Origin: Anaerolineales bacterium UBA5195
Lineage (GTDB): Bacteria; Chloroflexota; Anaerolineae; Anaerolineales; Villigracilaceae
Direction of reading: 5' to 3'
DNA length: 9,234 nt
Assembly (NCBI GenBank): GCA_002412925.1
Contig: DHVZ01000053.1
Location: 91,147 to 100,380 of the forward strand
Shown: piece by piece, positions 1 to 5,588 of the stretch
Position numbering within the stretch: position 1 is the first letter of the stretch
How the letters are laid out: each line of letters starts with the position of its first letter
Notes under the pieces: generated by a model
The model's input: the letters and a program-made list of their open reading frames with translations, nothing else
Databases searched by the model: none
What the model was told of the DNA's origin: nothing
Position numbers and translations under genes: made by a program

Positions 1-563
1 TGATAATCCAGGTAGTAAGCATGCTCCCAGACGTCAATGGTCAGCAGGGGGGTGAAGCCCATCGTCATTGGAATATTGGCGTTGGCGGTTTTGACGACCT
101 TAAGCACGCTGCCATCCAGGACAAGCCAGGCCCAGCCACTGCCGAACTGTGCGACCGCTGCGCTGACAAGCTCCTGCTTGCAGGCCTCGACGCTGCCGAA
201 GGCTGCCTCGATTCTTTGCTTAAGTGCAGCGGGCGGTTCGCCGCCTCCGTTGGGAGAAAGGCTGTTCCAATAGAAGGTGTGGTTCCAGGCTTGCGCTGCG
301 TTGTTGAAGATTGCAGTTCTTTCCGCCTTTTCTGCGGTGCTGGTGACAATCTTCTCGAGGGTCAGGTCGGCATATTCTGTGTCCGCAATCAGTTTGTTCA
401 GGTTGTCAAGATAGCCTTTGTGATGTTTCCCATAGTGAAAGCTTAATGTTTTGGCCGTGATGACCGGTTCGAGTGCATTTTCGGCATAGGGAAGGGGGGC
501 GAAGATGTGGGGCGAGGCTGCTCCAGGGATGGTCGAGGAATTGCCTGTGTTTAAGTTGCTCAT
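1..563 (-). CDS. sodB: Superoxide dismutase, Fe type (3' end cut by window edge)
   Basis: Converts superoxide to oxygen and hydrogen peroxide, normally in the cytoplasm. 187 codons are visible from the ATG at 561-563; by comparison with family members of about 190-200 residues, only the last 15-20 or so are missing past the window edge. All four metal ligands of the Fe/Mn family can be placed by motif: His43 (FHYGKHH), His95 (WNHTFYW), Asp177 and His181 (DVWEHAYYLDY). Gln91 in NNAAQAWNH and the FGSGWAWLV segment are the pattern of Fe-type enzymes; Mn types usually carry the active-site Gln elsewhere. An AAGGAG Shine-Dalgarno lies about 7 nt before the ATG. The first 20 or so residues (rich in Ser, Asn, Pro and Ala) extend beyond the usual start near LPYAENALEP. 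They have no hydrophobic core, so they do not look like a signal peptide. The gene lies 74 nt downstream of the RNB nuclease gene with no strong terminator between, so co-transcription is possible. Metal preference is inferred from motifs only. Confidence 0.95.
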   Translation of the reverse strand, partial: MSNLNTGNSSTIPGAASPHIFAPLPYAENALEPVITAKTLSFHYGKHHKGYLDNLNKLIADTEYADLTLEKIVTSTAEKAERTAIFNNAAQAWNHTFYWNSLSPNGGGEPPAALKQRIEAAFGSVEACKQELVSAAVAQFGSGWAWLVLDGSVLKVVKTANANIPMTMGFTPLLTIDVWEHAYYLDY

Positions 564-637
564 AATAGTCTCCTTTTTGTTTACATTGGGCACGCAAGCG
601 ACTTTTCTTTCTTGAAGACGAATGCGTGAGTTGCCTA

Positions 638-2128
638 TCAAGTTTTGGCTGCGTTGATTTTCTTGAAATCGATAAATCCACGTTCGACATTGGTGTCGAT
701 TAACTGGACGCGCACCCGTTCGCCGACATCCAGGCCCTCAAACCCCTGGACGACTTTGCCTTCAACCGGTACGCTGAACAGCCGAACCCAGGTGCCTTTT
801 GCGGAAGCGCCGGTGACAAGCGCATCAAACTGCTCTCCGAGCCTTGATTCAAGCAGGAGTGCGGCTGCGGATTTTTCCACCTGGCGTTCGACTTTGTTGG
901 CTGCATCTTCTGCTGCGCTGCAGTGGGCAGCCAACTCGGTCAATTTATCCTGGCTGTAGGGCGAGGGTTTCCCAGCCAGGGCTGCTTTCAACAAACGCTG
1001 GGTCAACAGGTCGGGGTAGCGGCGGTTGGGCGCAGTTGAGTGGGCGTAGTCTTTAACTGCCAATCCAAAGTGCCCCTGGGAATCTCCGCCAGGAGGTTCG
1101 GCCACATATTCGCCGGCGCCTAAAAGCTTGATCACGGCCAACGAAAGATCGGGGAACCGCAGCGGATCCGCGGCTTTTTGCCGGACGAGAAACTCATCCA
1201 ATGCTTTTGAATCTGGCCCGGCTGGAAGTTTGTAGTGATTATCCGCGGCGATAGCCACAATCCGCTCCCATCTTTTGGGTGTGCGGACTACGCGCCGGAT
1301 CGATGGGAACTTGCTGGCCGAGAGAAAGCGGGCCGTGACGCCGTTGGCCGCAATCATGAAATCTTCGATGATTTGCTTGGCGCAGTTCTTTTCATCCGAT
1401 TCGAGAGCATAGATTTGGTCGCCATCAAAGACCAATTTGGCCTCAATCGTTTCCAGGCTGAGCGCCCCATTGAAATGGCGTAACTTTTTCAGCCTGTGCG
1501 CGGCCTGGTCTTGTAGTTGCAGATTCTCAGCCAGCCCCGGCACGCCAGCCATCTCTTCAGGCATGGCGCCTTTCCTGTCCAGCCAGGCAGCGACGCTGTT
1601 GTAGGCCAGTTTGGCGTGATTACGCACCCAGGCCCGGTAGATTTTCGAATCTTCCAGCTCGCCGCGCTCGTCAACCGCCATTTCAACGAGGATGGCCAGC
1701 CGGTCCTGGTTCAAGTTCAGGGATGTAATATCGGTGGAAATCTGTTCGGGAAGCATCGGGAAGATCTCGGCGGCGGTATAAACCGAGGTGGTGTTGTGGC
1801 GCGCATGTTTGTCAAGCGCAGAACCATCCTTGACGAACGAATCCACATCGGCAATGGCAACGATGATTTTTATCCTGCCGGCAGGCATTGCTTCGGCAAA
1901 GGTCAGCTGGTCCAAGTCGCGCGAATCATCATTATCCATGGAAGCCCAGAGCAGGCTGCGCCGGTCGTGAATTGCCGCAGAAGTGCTATCGGTGACGGCC
2001 GAACGCTGGAGCCGCTCCAGTTCGGCGAGCGCTGCGCTGGAGAAATCAGGGAGCAGCCCGCGCTCGAGCATGGCCCGATGAGCAATGCTTTGTAGAATGG
2101 AGCGGTGGTTTTGCGGAGATGCGCTCAT
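638..2128 (-). CDS. RNB-domain (RNase II/R family) exoribonuclease, short form
   Basis: Probable 3'-5' exoribonuclease of the RNase II/R superfamily, 496 aa. The RNB core starts near residue 50: the metal-binding stretch SMDNDDSRDLDQ (64-75 region) gives Asp65, Asp71 and Asp73, followed by IIVAIADVDSFV (88-99), FPMLPEQIS (123-131), IIEDFMIAAN (253-262) and STAPNRRYPDL (364-374), where Arg369 aligns with the catalytic Arg of RNase II. The last 65 residues look like a degenerate S1 RNA-binding domain. Two things are unusual. The fourth canonical Asp (Asp210 in E. coli RNase II) is Gln74 here. There is also no room for N-terminal cold-shock domains: 496 aa against about 640 for RNase II and 800 for RNase R. 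The ATG lies 6 nt after the stop of the upstream lysine-rich gene with no well-spaced Shine-Dalgarno, so translation is probably coupled. Family assignment is firm; activity and substrate are inferred. Confidence 0.93.
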   Translation of the reverse strand: MSASPQNHRSILQSIAHRAMLERGLLPDFSSAALAELERLQRSAVTDSTSAAIHDRRSLLWASMDNDDSRDLDQLTFAEAMPAGRIKIIVAIADVDSFVKDGSALDKHARHNTTSVYTAAEIFPMLPEQISTDITSLNLNQDRLAILVEMAVDERGELEDSKIYRAWVRNHAKLAYNSVAAWLDRKGAMPEEMAGVPGLAENLQLQDQAAHRLKKLRHFNGALSLETIEAKLVFDGDQIYALESDEKNCAKQIIEDFMIAANGVTARFLSASKFPSIRRVVRTPKRWERIVAIAADNHYKLPAGPDSKALDEFLVRQKAADPLRFPDLSLAVIKLLGAGEYVAEPPGGDSQGHFGLAVKDYAHSTAPNRRYPDLLTQRLLKAALAGKPSPYSQDKLTELAAHCSAAEDAANKVERQVEKSAAALLLESRLGEQFDALVTGASAKGTWVRLFSVPVEGKVVQGFEGLDVGERVRVQLIDTNVERGFIDFKKINAAKT

Positions 2129-2129
2129 T

Positions 2130-2160
2130 GGGAATTATTCCCCGACAGGAGCATTCGGGG
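2130..2160 (-). promoter_or_regulatory. Two overlapping alternative hairpins at a stop/start junction
   Basis: On the plus strand, GGGAATTATTCCC (2130-2142) is a perfect 13-nt palindrome containing the stop codon of the lysine-rich gene and ending 1 nt from the RNB start codon. Its CCC arm also belongs to a second stem, CCCCGA (2140-2145) with TCGGGG (2155-2160), around a 9-nt loop. The two stems share 2140-2142 and cannot both form. A ribosome finishing the upstream gene would open both, which would fit translational coupling of the nuclease. The pairings are read directly; the regulatory role is inference. Confidence 0.35.
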
Positions 2161-2533
2161 TTTCCGCGGCTTTTTTTACCGGAGTGTGGCGGACGACCGG
2201 CGAGCGATAAATGGTACCTTCCCTGCGGGCGGCCTGCTTCATCCGCCGTTCATGGATGCGCTGCCCCGCGGGCAGACGCTTAAGTTTCGTCAGATCAAGC
2301 TTGGGCTTTTTAACTACTTTAGCTGTTTTAGCTGTCTTGACTGGTTTAACTATCTTCGTTGTCTTGGCAATTGGATCCGTTTTGGCGCTCAACACTGTTT
2401 TATCCACTTTGGTTGCTTTAGTCTTGGCCGGCGAAGCTGTCTTTGTTTTTTCTGCGGTCTGGGCCGTCTTTATGACTGGGGCTGTCTTGGCGAGCTTTGT
2501 TGGTTTAACCGTCTTCTTCGTTTCGGGTGACAT
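2135..2533 (-). CDS. Lysine/threonine-repeat basic protein, histone-H1-like tail
   Basis: 132 aa, about one fifth lysine. I do not recognise a named family. Residues 1-80 are low complexity, built on irregular AKT/KT/KP repeats (for example TAKTAKVVKKP at 67-77) separated by Ala, Val, Ile and Pro, like histone-H1-type or AlgP-type tails and probably disordered. Residues 81-121 are less repetitive, with arginines and a possible short helix (GQRIHERRMKQAARRE, 90-105), and may be a conserved module. No signal peptide or membrane segment is present. The composition suggests binding to DNA or RNA. An AAGGAG Shine-Dalgarno (2542-2547) lies 8 nt before the ATG, which supports this start. The RNB nuclease gene begins 6 nt after the stop, so the two probably share a messenger. 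The 174 nt upstream, to the SLOG gene, hold no clear promoter or terminator. A real gene is likely; a role in nucleic-acid binding is inference. Confidence 0.75.
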   Translation of the reverse strand: MSPETKKTVKPTKLAKTAPVIKTAQTAEKTKTASPAKTKATKVDKTVLSAKTDPIAKTTKIVKPVKTAKTAKVVKKPKLDLTKLKRLPAGQRIHERRMKQAARREGTIYRSPVVRHTPVKKAAETPNAPVGE

Positions 2534-2707
2534 AAGTGTAACTCCTTCATTTGTTTATGGTTTTGGGAGCAAGGATCGCCTCATTGTAAGAAGTGAACCG
2601 CTTTACTGCTTGTCGCATAAAGAACTGAACTTTTTCTAGCTGAAAGATGGCTAAAAGCAAGTAGACCAGTTCAAAAGTTTGCGCAGTACTGTGAAATTAC
2701 TGATGGC

Positions 2708-3448
2708 TCAGTTTGCGCTAACGAGCGCCGGGGTGGCTGCGCTTTGTTCCGCACCCGAGATTGCTGCGCGAACAGCTTCATAGACGCGGTTCTCAGCATT
2801 TCCCGGAACCACCGTGATCAAGTTCTGCCTCGGTTCGCTGGCTAAATCGTTTGCCAGGCGCCCGGTTCCACCCAGGGCAATGACCGGGCGGCCGCTCGCA
2901 ACGCTTAACTCAATATCTTTTCGGGAAACATCTCCGCCATTGATCAGTACCGTCACAGATCTGTGGCCTTTGGATAGGTGGGTGGCTGCGTCAACAATCC
3001 AGGGCGACTCATCCCCGAACTCAGTGCCGGGCACAAGGATGAAATGGGAGTAATATGGCGCCAGTTTCCAGCGCTTTTTCCCCCACCAGAGGAAGTGTCT
3101 GCTGGGGGGGCCGCCCGGCCAGGTGACCAGGGCCCTGAGCGTGATGCCAACCAGGGGAAATTTATAACCATTTTGTTGGCGGGTCTGGCCGATTTCAGCC
3201 ATCACGCCCATGTCTGTGCCTCCACAGATCACCAGGGCGCTCATCTCTTCTGCAACCCTGGCCAGGGTTTGGATTGCCCCGCTCGTAACGGTTGCCTGTC
3301 TTTCCGGAATGTTACCGCCGATCAGCACGATGACCGGATAACCATCTTCCAAATCCAGCGTGGAGATTGTTTTTGCCAAATCCTCTGGCTGATTGGGGAA
3401 AACACAAGCGGCTTGTCCTTCGGGTAAATAAATCTTTTGGGTAAGCAT
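2708..3448 (-). CDS. SLOG-fold protein, LSDAT_prok-like nucleotide-binding
   Basis: 246 aa, soluble, Rossmann-like. The motifs match prokaryotic LSDAT members of the SLOG superfamily, which are thought to bind or generate nucleotide-derived ligands: VIVLIGG (39-45), the phosphate-loop-like CGGTDMGVM (75-83), FPLVGI (97-102), SHFILV (134-139), GDESPW (145-150), VLINGGD (167-173) and ALGGTGRLAND (191-201). An aromatic, basic stretch (FLWWGKKRWK, 119-128) lies before the His-containing motif. I chose ATG 3446-3448 over the in-frame TTG two codons upstream, because GAGG (3455-3458) sits 6 nt before the ATG but would directly abut the TTG. The gene follows the radical SAM gene after 57 nt with no terminator seen, so they may be co-transcribed. 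Eukaryotic LSDAT relatives form the ligand-sensing N-terminus of TRPM channels, but no channel is fused here. The family call rests on motif recall; the ligand is unknown. Confidence 0.8.
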   Translation of the reverse strand: MLTQKIYLPEGQAACVFPNQPEDLAKTISTLDLEDGYPVIVLIGGNIPERQATVTSGAIQTLARVAEEMSALVICGGTDMGVMAEIGQTRQQNGYKFPLVGITLRALVTWPGGPPSRHFLWWGKKRWKLAPYYSHFILVPGTEFGDESPWIVDAATHLSKGHRSVTVLINGGDVSRKDIELSVASGRPVIALGGTGRLANDLASEPRQNLITVVPGNAENRVYEAVRAAISGAEQSAATPALVSAN

Positions 3449-3454
3449 GCTCAA

Positions 3455-3458
3455 CCTC
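3455..3458 (-). promoter_or_regulatory. Shine-Dalgarno GAGG deciding the SLOG start
   Basis: GAGG on the minus strand lies 6 nt before ATG 3448. The alternative TTG at 3452-3454 would have no spacer at all, so the ATG is favoured. Confidence 0.6.
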
Positions 3459-3505
3459 GCTTCTGATTACTGGAATTTCTGCTTCCCCTGCCGATTGGAA
3501 TGGGT

Positions 3506-4984
3506 TCAGTCAACATGCAGGGCAACGATCTGACGAAAATGGAAGCCGTAAATGGCAAACGTGATCGCCAGCGGGAATAAGCGCGGACGCCGGAACAGGG
3601 TCCAGAAAAAGAGCCGCCAGTAATGGACGCGTTCAACGCCGCGGAACCCCAGTTGGTAAATCGACCGCCAGAGGGCCAGGACATATTGCGGCTCCAGGTG
3701 GACCCTGATGGTGGGCGGCTGGTACTCGCGGAGAAACGTCAGAACACGCTCGTAATAGTATTGGGGGGCATAGATTTTTTCAAGGATTTTGCGGTAGCCA
3801 TCCCGCAGCGGTTCCAGTCCCATCCTGGGGATGATATTGGTCGAGCCATCCACATTATCGCCCGAGAATTCGTTCACCAGGCGGCCTTCTTTTTGCATCC
3901 GCTCGTACAGGCGTGTTCCGAAGGGGGCTTGCAGTAACCCAACCATGGCCGTCACAATGCCGCTTTTCTGGATGAAGTCAATCTGCTGCTGAAAAACAGC
4001 GGGGGGGTCATTGTCAAAGCCGACGATGAAACCGCCCTGCACCTGGAGGCCTGCGCGCTGGAGCTGCTTGACGCTCTCGACCAAATCGCGGCCTTTGTTC
4101 TGGTTCTTGCTGCATTCGGCCAGGCTGTCTTCATTGGGCGTCTCGATGCCCACGAAGACCGTATCGAACCCGGCCTGCGTCATCAGGTGCATCAGTTCGG
4201 GATCATCGGCCAAATTGATGGAAGCTTCAGTGCTGAACGGCATCCCGGTTTTACCCTTCCGCCATTCGATCAGGGCCGGGAGCACTTCAGATTTGATCTG
4301 TTTTTTATTACCGATAAAGTTGTCATCCACAAAGAAGACGCTTTTGCGCCAGCCCAGCGCGTAGAGACTGTCCAATTCGGCAACGATCTGTGCGGCGGTT
4401 TTGGTGCGCGGGAGATGCCCCAATAACGAGGTTACATTACAGAAGTCACAATTGAATGGACAGCCGCGCGAAAACTGGAGGCTGACGGTGTCGTAATGCT
4501 TGAGATTTGCCAGCTGCCAGAGGGGCATCGGGGTCTGGCGGATGTCTGGATACTCGCTGGTGGCGTAGACGCGTTGCGCACAGCCGCCGGATAGGTCCGC
4601 CAGGAAAGGCGGCAGGGTCAGTTCTGCTTCGTTGAGAACAAAGTGATCCACATCCGGAAAGTGCTCGTGTTCCATGGTGAAGAGCGGCCCGCCCGCCACC
4701 ATCTTCACGCCGGCTGTTTTACAGCGCTGGATCACGGCGCGCGCTGATTCGCGCTGCACGACCATGGCGCTGACGAAGACATAATCGGCCCAGGCCAGGT
4801 CTGGATCCGTGAGGCTGGTTGCGTTGAGATCAACCAGGCGTTTTTCCCACCCAGGAGGCAACATGGCTGCCACTGTCAATAATCCAAGCGGGGGCGCACC
4901 AGCCTTCTTCTGGATAAACTTCAGCGCGTGCTTGAAACTCCAAAAGGTATCCGGAAATTCCGGGTAGACAAGTAAGATTTTCAC
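3506..4984 (-). CDS. B12-binding domain radical SAM protein (DUF4070-like C-terminus)
   Basis: 492 aa. Residues 1-130 form a cobalamin-binding-like Rossmann domain (KILLVYPEFPDTF at the start, VSAMVVQRESA at 71-81, VAGGPLF at 96-102). No DxHxxG motif is visible, as in many radical SAM members of this group. The radical SAM core starts at SRGCPFNCDFC, whose Cys175, Cys179 and Cys182 form the CxxxCxxC ligand of the 4Fe-4S cluster. It continues with FFVDDNFIGNK (217-227), FSTEASINLADD (250-261), VFVGIETPNEDSL (276-288) and GGFIVGFDND (317-326). Residues from about 350 resemble DUF4070, ending in an aromatic, basic tail. The start is GTG with GGAGG (4990-4994) 5 nt upstream. The same architecture occurs in the hopanoid 2-methylase HpnP and many uncharacterised relatives; no hopanoid gene is in view, so I give no symbol. 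It lies 17 nt after a small basic gene and before the SLOG gene. Likely chemistry is methylation or another radical modification; the substrate is unknown. Confidence 0.9.
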   Translation of the reverse strand: MKILLVYPEFPDTFWSFKHALKFIQKKAGAPPLGLLTVAAMLPPGWEKRLVDLNATSLTDPDLAWADYVFVSAMVVQRESARAVIQRCKTAGVKMVAGGPLFTMEHEHFPDVDHFVLNEAELTLPPFLADLSGGCAQRVYATSEYPDIRQTPMPLWQLANLKHYDTVSLQFSRGCPFNCDFCNVTSLLGHLPRTKTAAQIVAELDSLYALGWRKSVFFVDDNFIGNKKQIKSEVLPALIEWRKGKTGMPFSTEASINLADDPELMHLMTQAGFDTVFVGIETPNEDSLAECSKNQNKGRDLVESVKQLQRAGLQVQGGFIVGFDNDPPAVFQQQIDFIQKSGIVTAMVGLLQAPFGTRLYERMQKEGRLVNEFSGDNVDGSTNIIPRMGLEPLRDGYRKILEKIYAPQYYYERVLTFLREYQPPTIRVHLEPQYVLALWRSIYQLGFRGVERVHYWRLFFWTLFRRPRLFPLAITFAIYGFHFRQIVALHVD

Positions 4985-4989
4985 GGCTG

Positions 4990-4994
4990 CCTCC
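4990..4994 (-). promoter_or_regulatory. Shine-Dalgarno GGAGG for a GTG start
   Basis: A full GGAGG lies 5 nt before the GTG at 4982-4984. It supports this non-ATG start of the radical SAM gene, whose next codons read KILLVYP, the usual beginning of a B12-binding domain. Confidence 0.7.
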
Positions 4995-5001
4995 GAGAAC
5001 C

Positions 5002-5175
5002 TTAATTTCCCTTTTTACGCACTTTTTTCGATTCGGCCAGGGGCTGCATGCCAGCTTTGTTGAGCGGGGCGTCCTTCTCTTTGACGAGGTCAGACCCACT
5101 GCCACTTTGATTAGCCTTGGAAACCGGCCAGGAACTTGCTTTTGGCTTGCGTTTGTTAGCACCTTTGCGTCCCAT
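5002..5175 (-). CDS. Small basic protein, 57 aa, unknown function
   Basis: 57 aa beginning MGRKGANKRKPKASSWPVSK and ending SKKVRKKGN: basic at both ends, with a Gly/Ser-rich acidic middle (about residues 24-37), no Cys, no membrane segment. I do not recognise the family. Support for a real gene is positional: AGGAGA (5181-5186) sits 5 nt before the ATG and overlaps the stop codon of the upstream small gene, and the stop lies 17 nt before the radical SAM start. The charge suggests a nucleic-acid- or ribosome-associated protein, probably disordered; that is inference. A chance reading frame is possible at this length, but the well-placed ribosome site makes it less likely. Confidence 0.62.
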   Translation of the reverse strand: MGRKGANKRKPKASSWPVSKANQSGSGSDLVKEKDAPLNKAGMQPLAESKKVRKKGN

Positions 5176-5184
5176 GTTTCTCTC

Positions 5185-5403
5185 CTAAAGGGGAAGATCT
5201 TTTGGTAAGCGGGTGGGATGATCTTTGCCTGAAATCTTGCCCGGTAATGAATCTGGGGCTACCCTGGAAGTTTGATCTTGTGCAGCCCGAATCAGACTGA
5301 TGAAATTATCTGGCTTGTGAAAGGTTTTGTTGACCGGGTCTGGCGCAAGCACGCTCCAATAGGGGCGACGATTTTTGCTCTGAGACAATTTTTGTTTTTT
5401 CAT
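5185..5403 (-). CDS. Small basic protein, 72 aa, unknown function
   Basis: 72 aa beginning MKKQKLSQSKNRRPYWSVLA, with a central segment NKTFHKPDNFISLIRAAQDQ (about 28-48) that could form a short helix, and a Lys/Pro-rich end. No Cys, signal peptide or membrane segment; family not recognised. The start was chosen from two adjacent ATGs: AAAGGAG (5409-5415) is 5 nt from the ATG at 5401-5403 but only 2 nt from the one at 5404-5406. A TTG further upstream lies before this ribosome site and is unlikely. It is the first gene after the hairpin terminator of the membrane-protein operon and ends 9 nt before the next small gene, so it probably opens a new unit leading into the radical SAM and SLOG genes. 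No convincing promoter could be read in the 88 nt between hairpin and start. Confidence 0.65.
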   Translation of the reverse strand: MKKQKLSQSKNRRPYWSVLAPDPVNKTFHKPDNFISLIRAAQDQTSRVAPDSLPGKISGKDHPTRLPKDLPL

Positions 5404-5588
5404 CATTTCTCCTTTGGCGATCAAAGCTCACTACCTGACCTCTGACAGAACCCTCCAATTTCGCAAACATGAGGGCTAATCTCATCTTATAATAAACACT
5501 CCCCGGCCACATCCATCGACCGGGGAGTGTTTATCTCCGCCACTTGGGGGAGGCTCTAACGTTGCCACCAATTCCAACCGAGAGGATC
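5404..5588. other. Intergenic region between membrane operon and small-gene cluster
   Basis: 185 nt separate the YihY stop from the first small gene. The only clear element is the 15-bp hairpin at 5492-5534, plus the ribosome site at 5409-5415. A promoter for the downstream cluster should lie in 5407-5491 if that cluster is independent, but I could not pick out a good -35/-10 pair. Confidence 0.5.
5492..5534 (-). terminator. Perfect 15-bp hairpin, intrinsic terminator of the YihY operon
   Basis: The left arm 5492-5506 (ATAAACACTCCCCGG) and right arm 5520-5534 are exact reverse complements around a 13-nt loop. The hairpin lies 54 nt after the YihY stop. On the minus strand the GC-rich stem ends in GTGTTTAT followed by TATAAG, an A/T-rich end with an interrupted U tract. 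On the plus strand the run after the stem is poorer and no plus-strand gene precedes it. Confidence 0.8.

Noticed and set aside
564..637. Terminator between RNB and superoxide dismutase genes
   Set aside because: CACGCA and TGCGTG can pair, but with a loop of about 26 nt and no U tract, so I do not call it.
1517..2095. Plus-strand reading frame of 192 codons
   Set aside because: Fully antisense to the RNB nuclease, covering its catalytic motifs; no domain or ribosome site supports it.
2105..2639. Two plus-strand frames of about 140 codons, one hydrophobic
   Set aside because: They are the complement of the Lys/Thr repeats. Lys and Thr codons read backwards give Phe/Leu/Val-rich strings that mimic a membrane protein. 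The minus-strand gene has the proper ribosome site.
2978..3427. Plus-strand reading frame of 149 codons
   Set aside because: Antisense to the SLOG gene, with no recognisable motif; the minus-strand frame carries the family motifs.
5002..5403. Small proteins as RiPP precursors for the radical SAM enzyme
   Set aside because: No Cys-, Gly- or Thr-rich core, no leader-like motif and no RiPP recognition element or peptidase nearby; the radical SAM protein lacks a SPASM domain. Mentioned only as a weak possibility.
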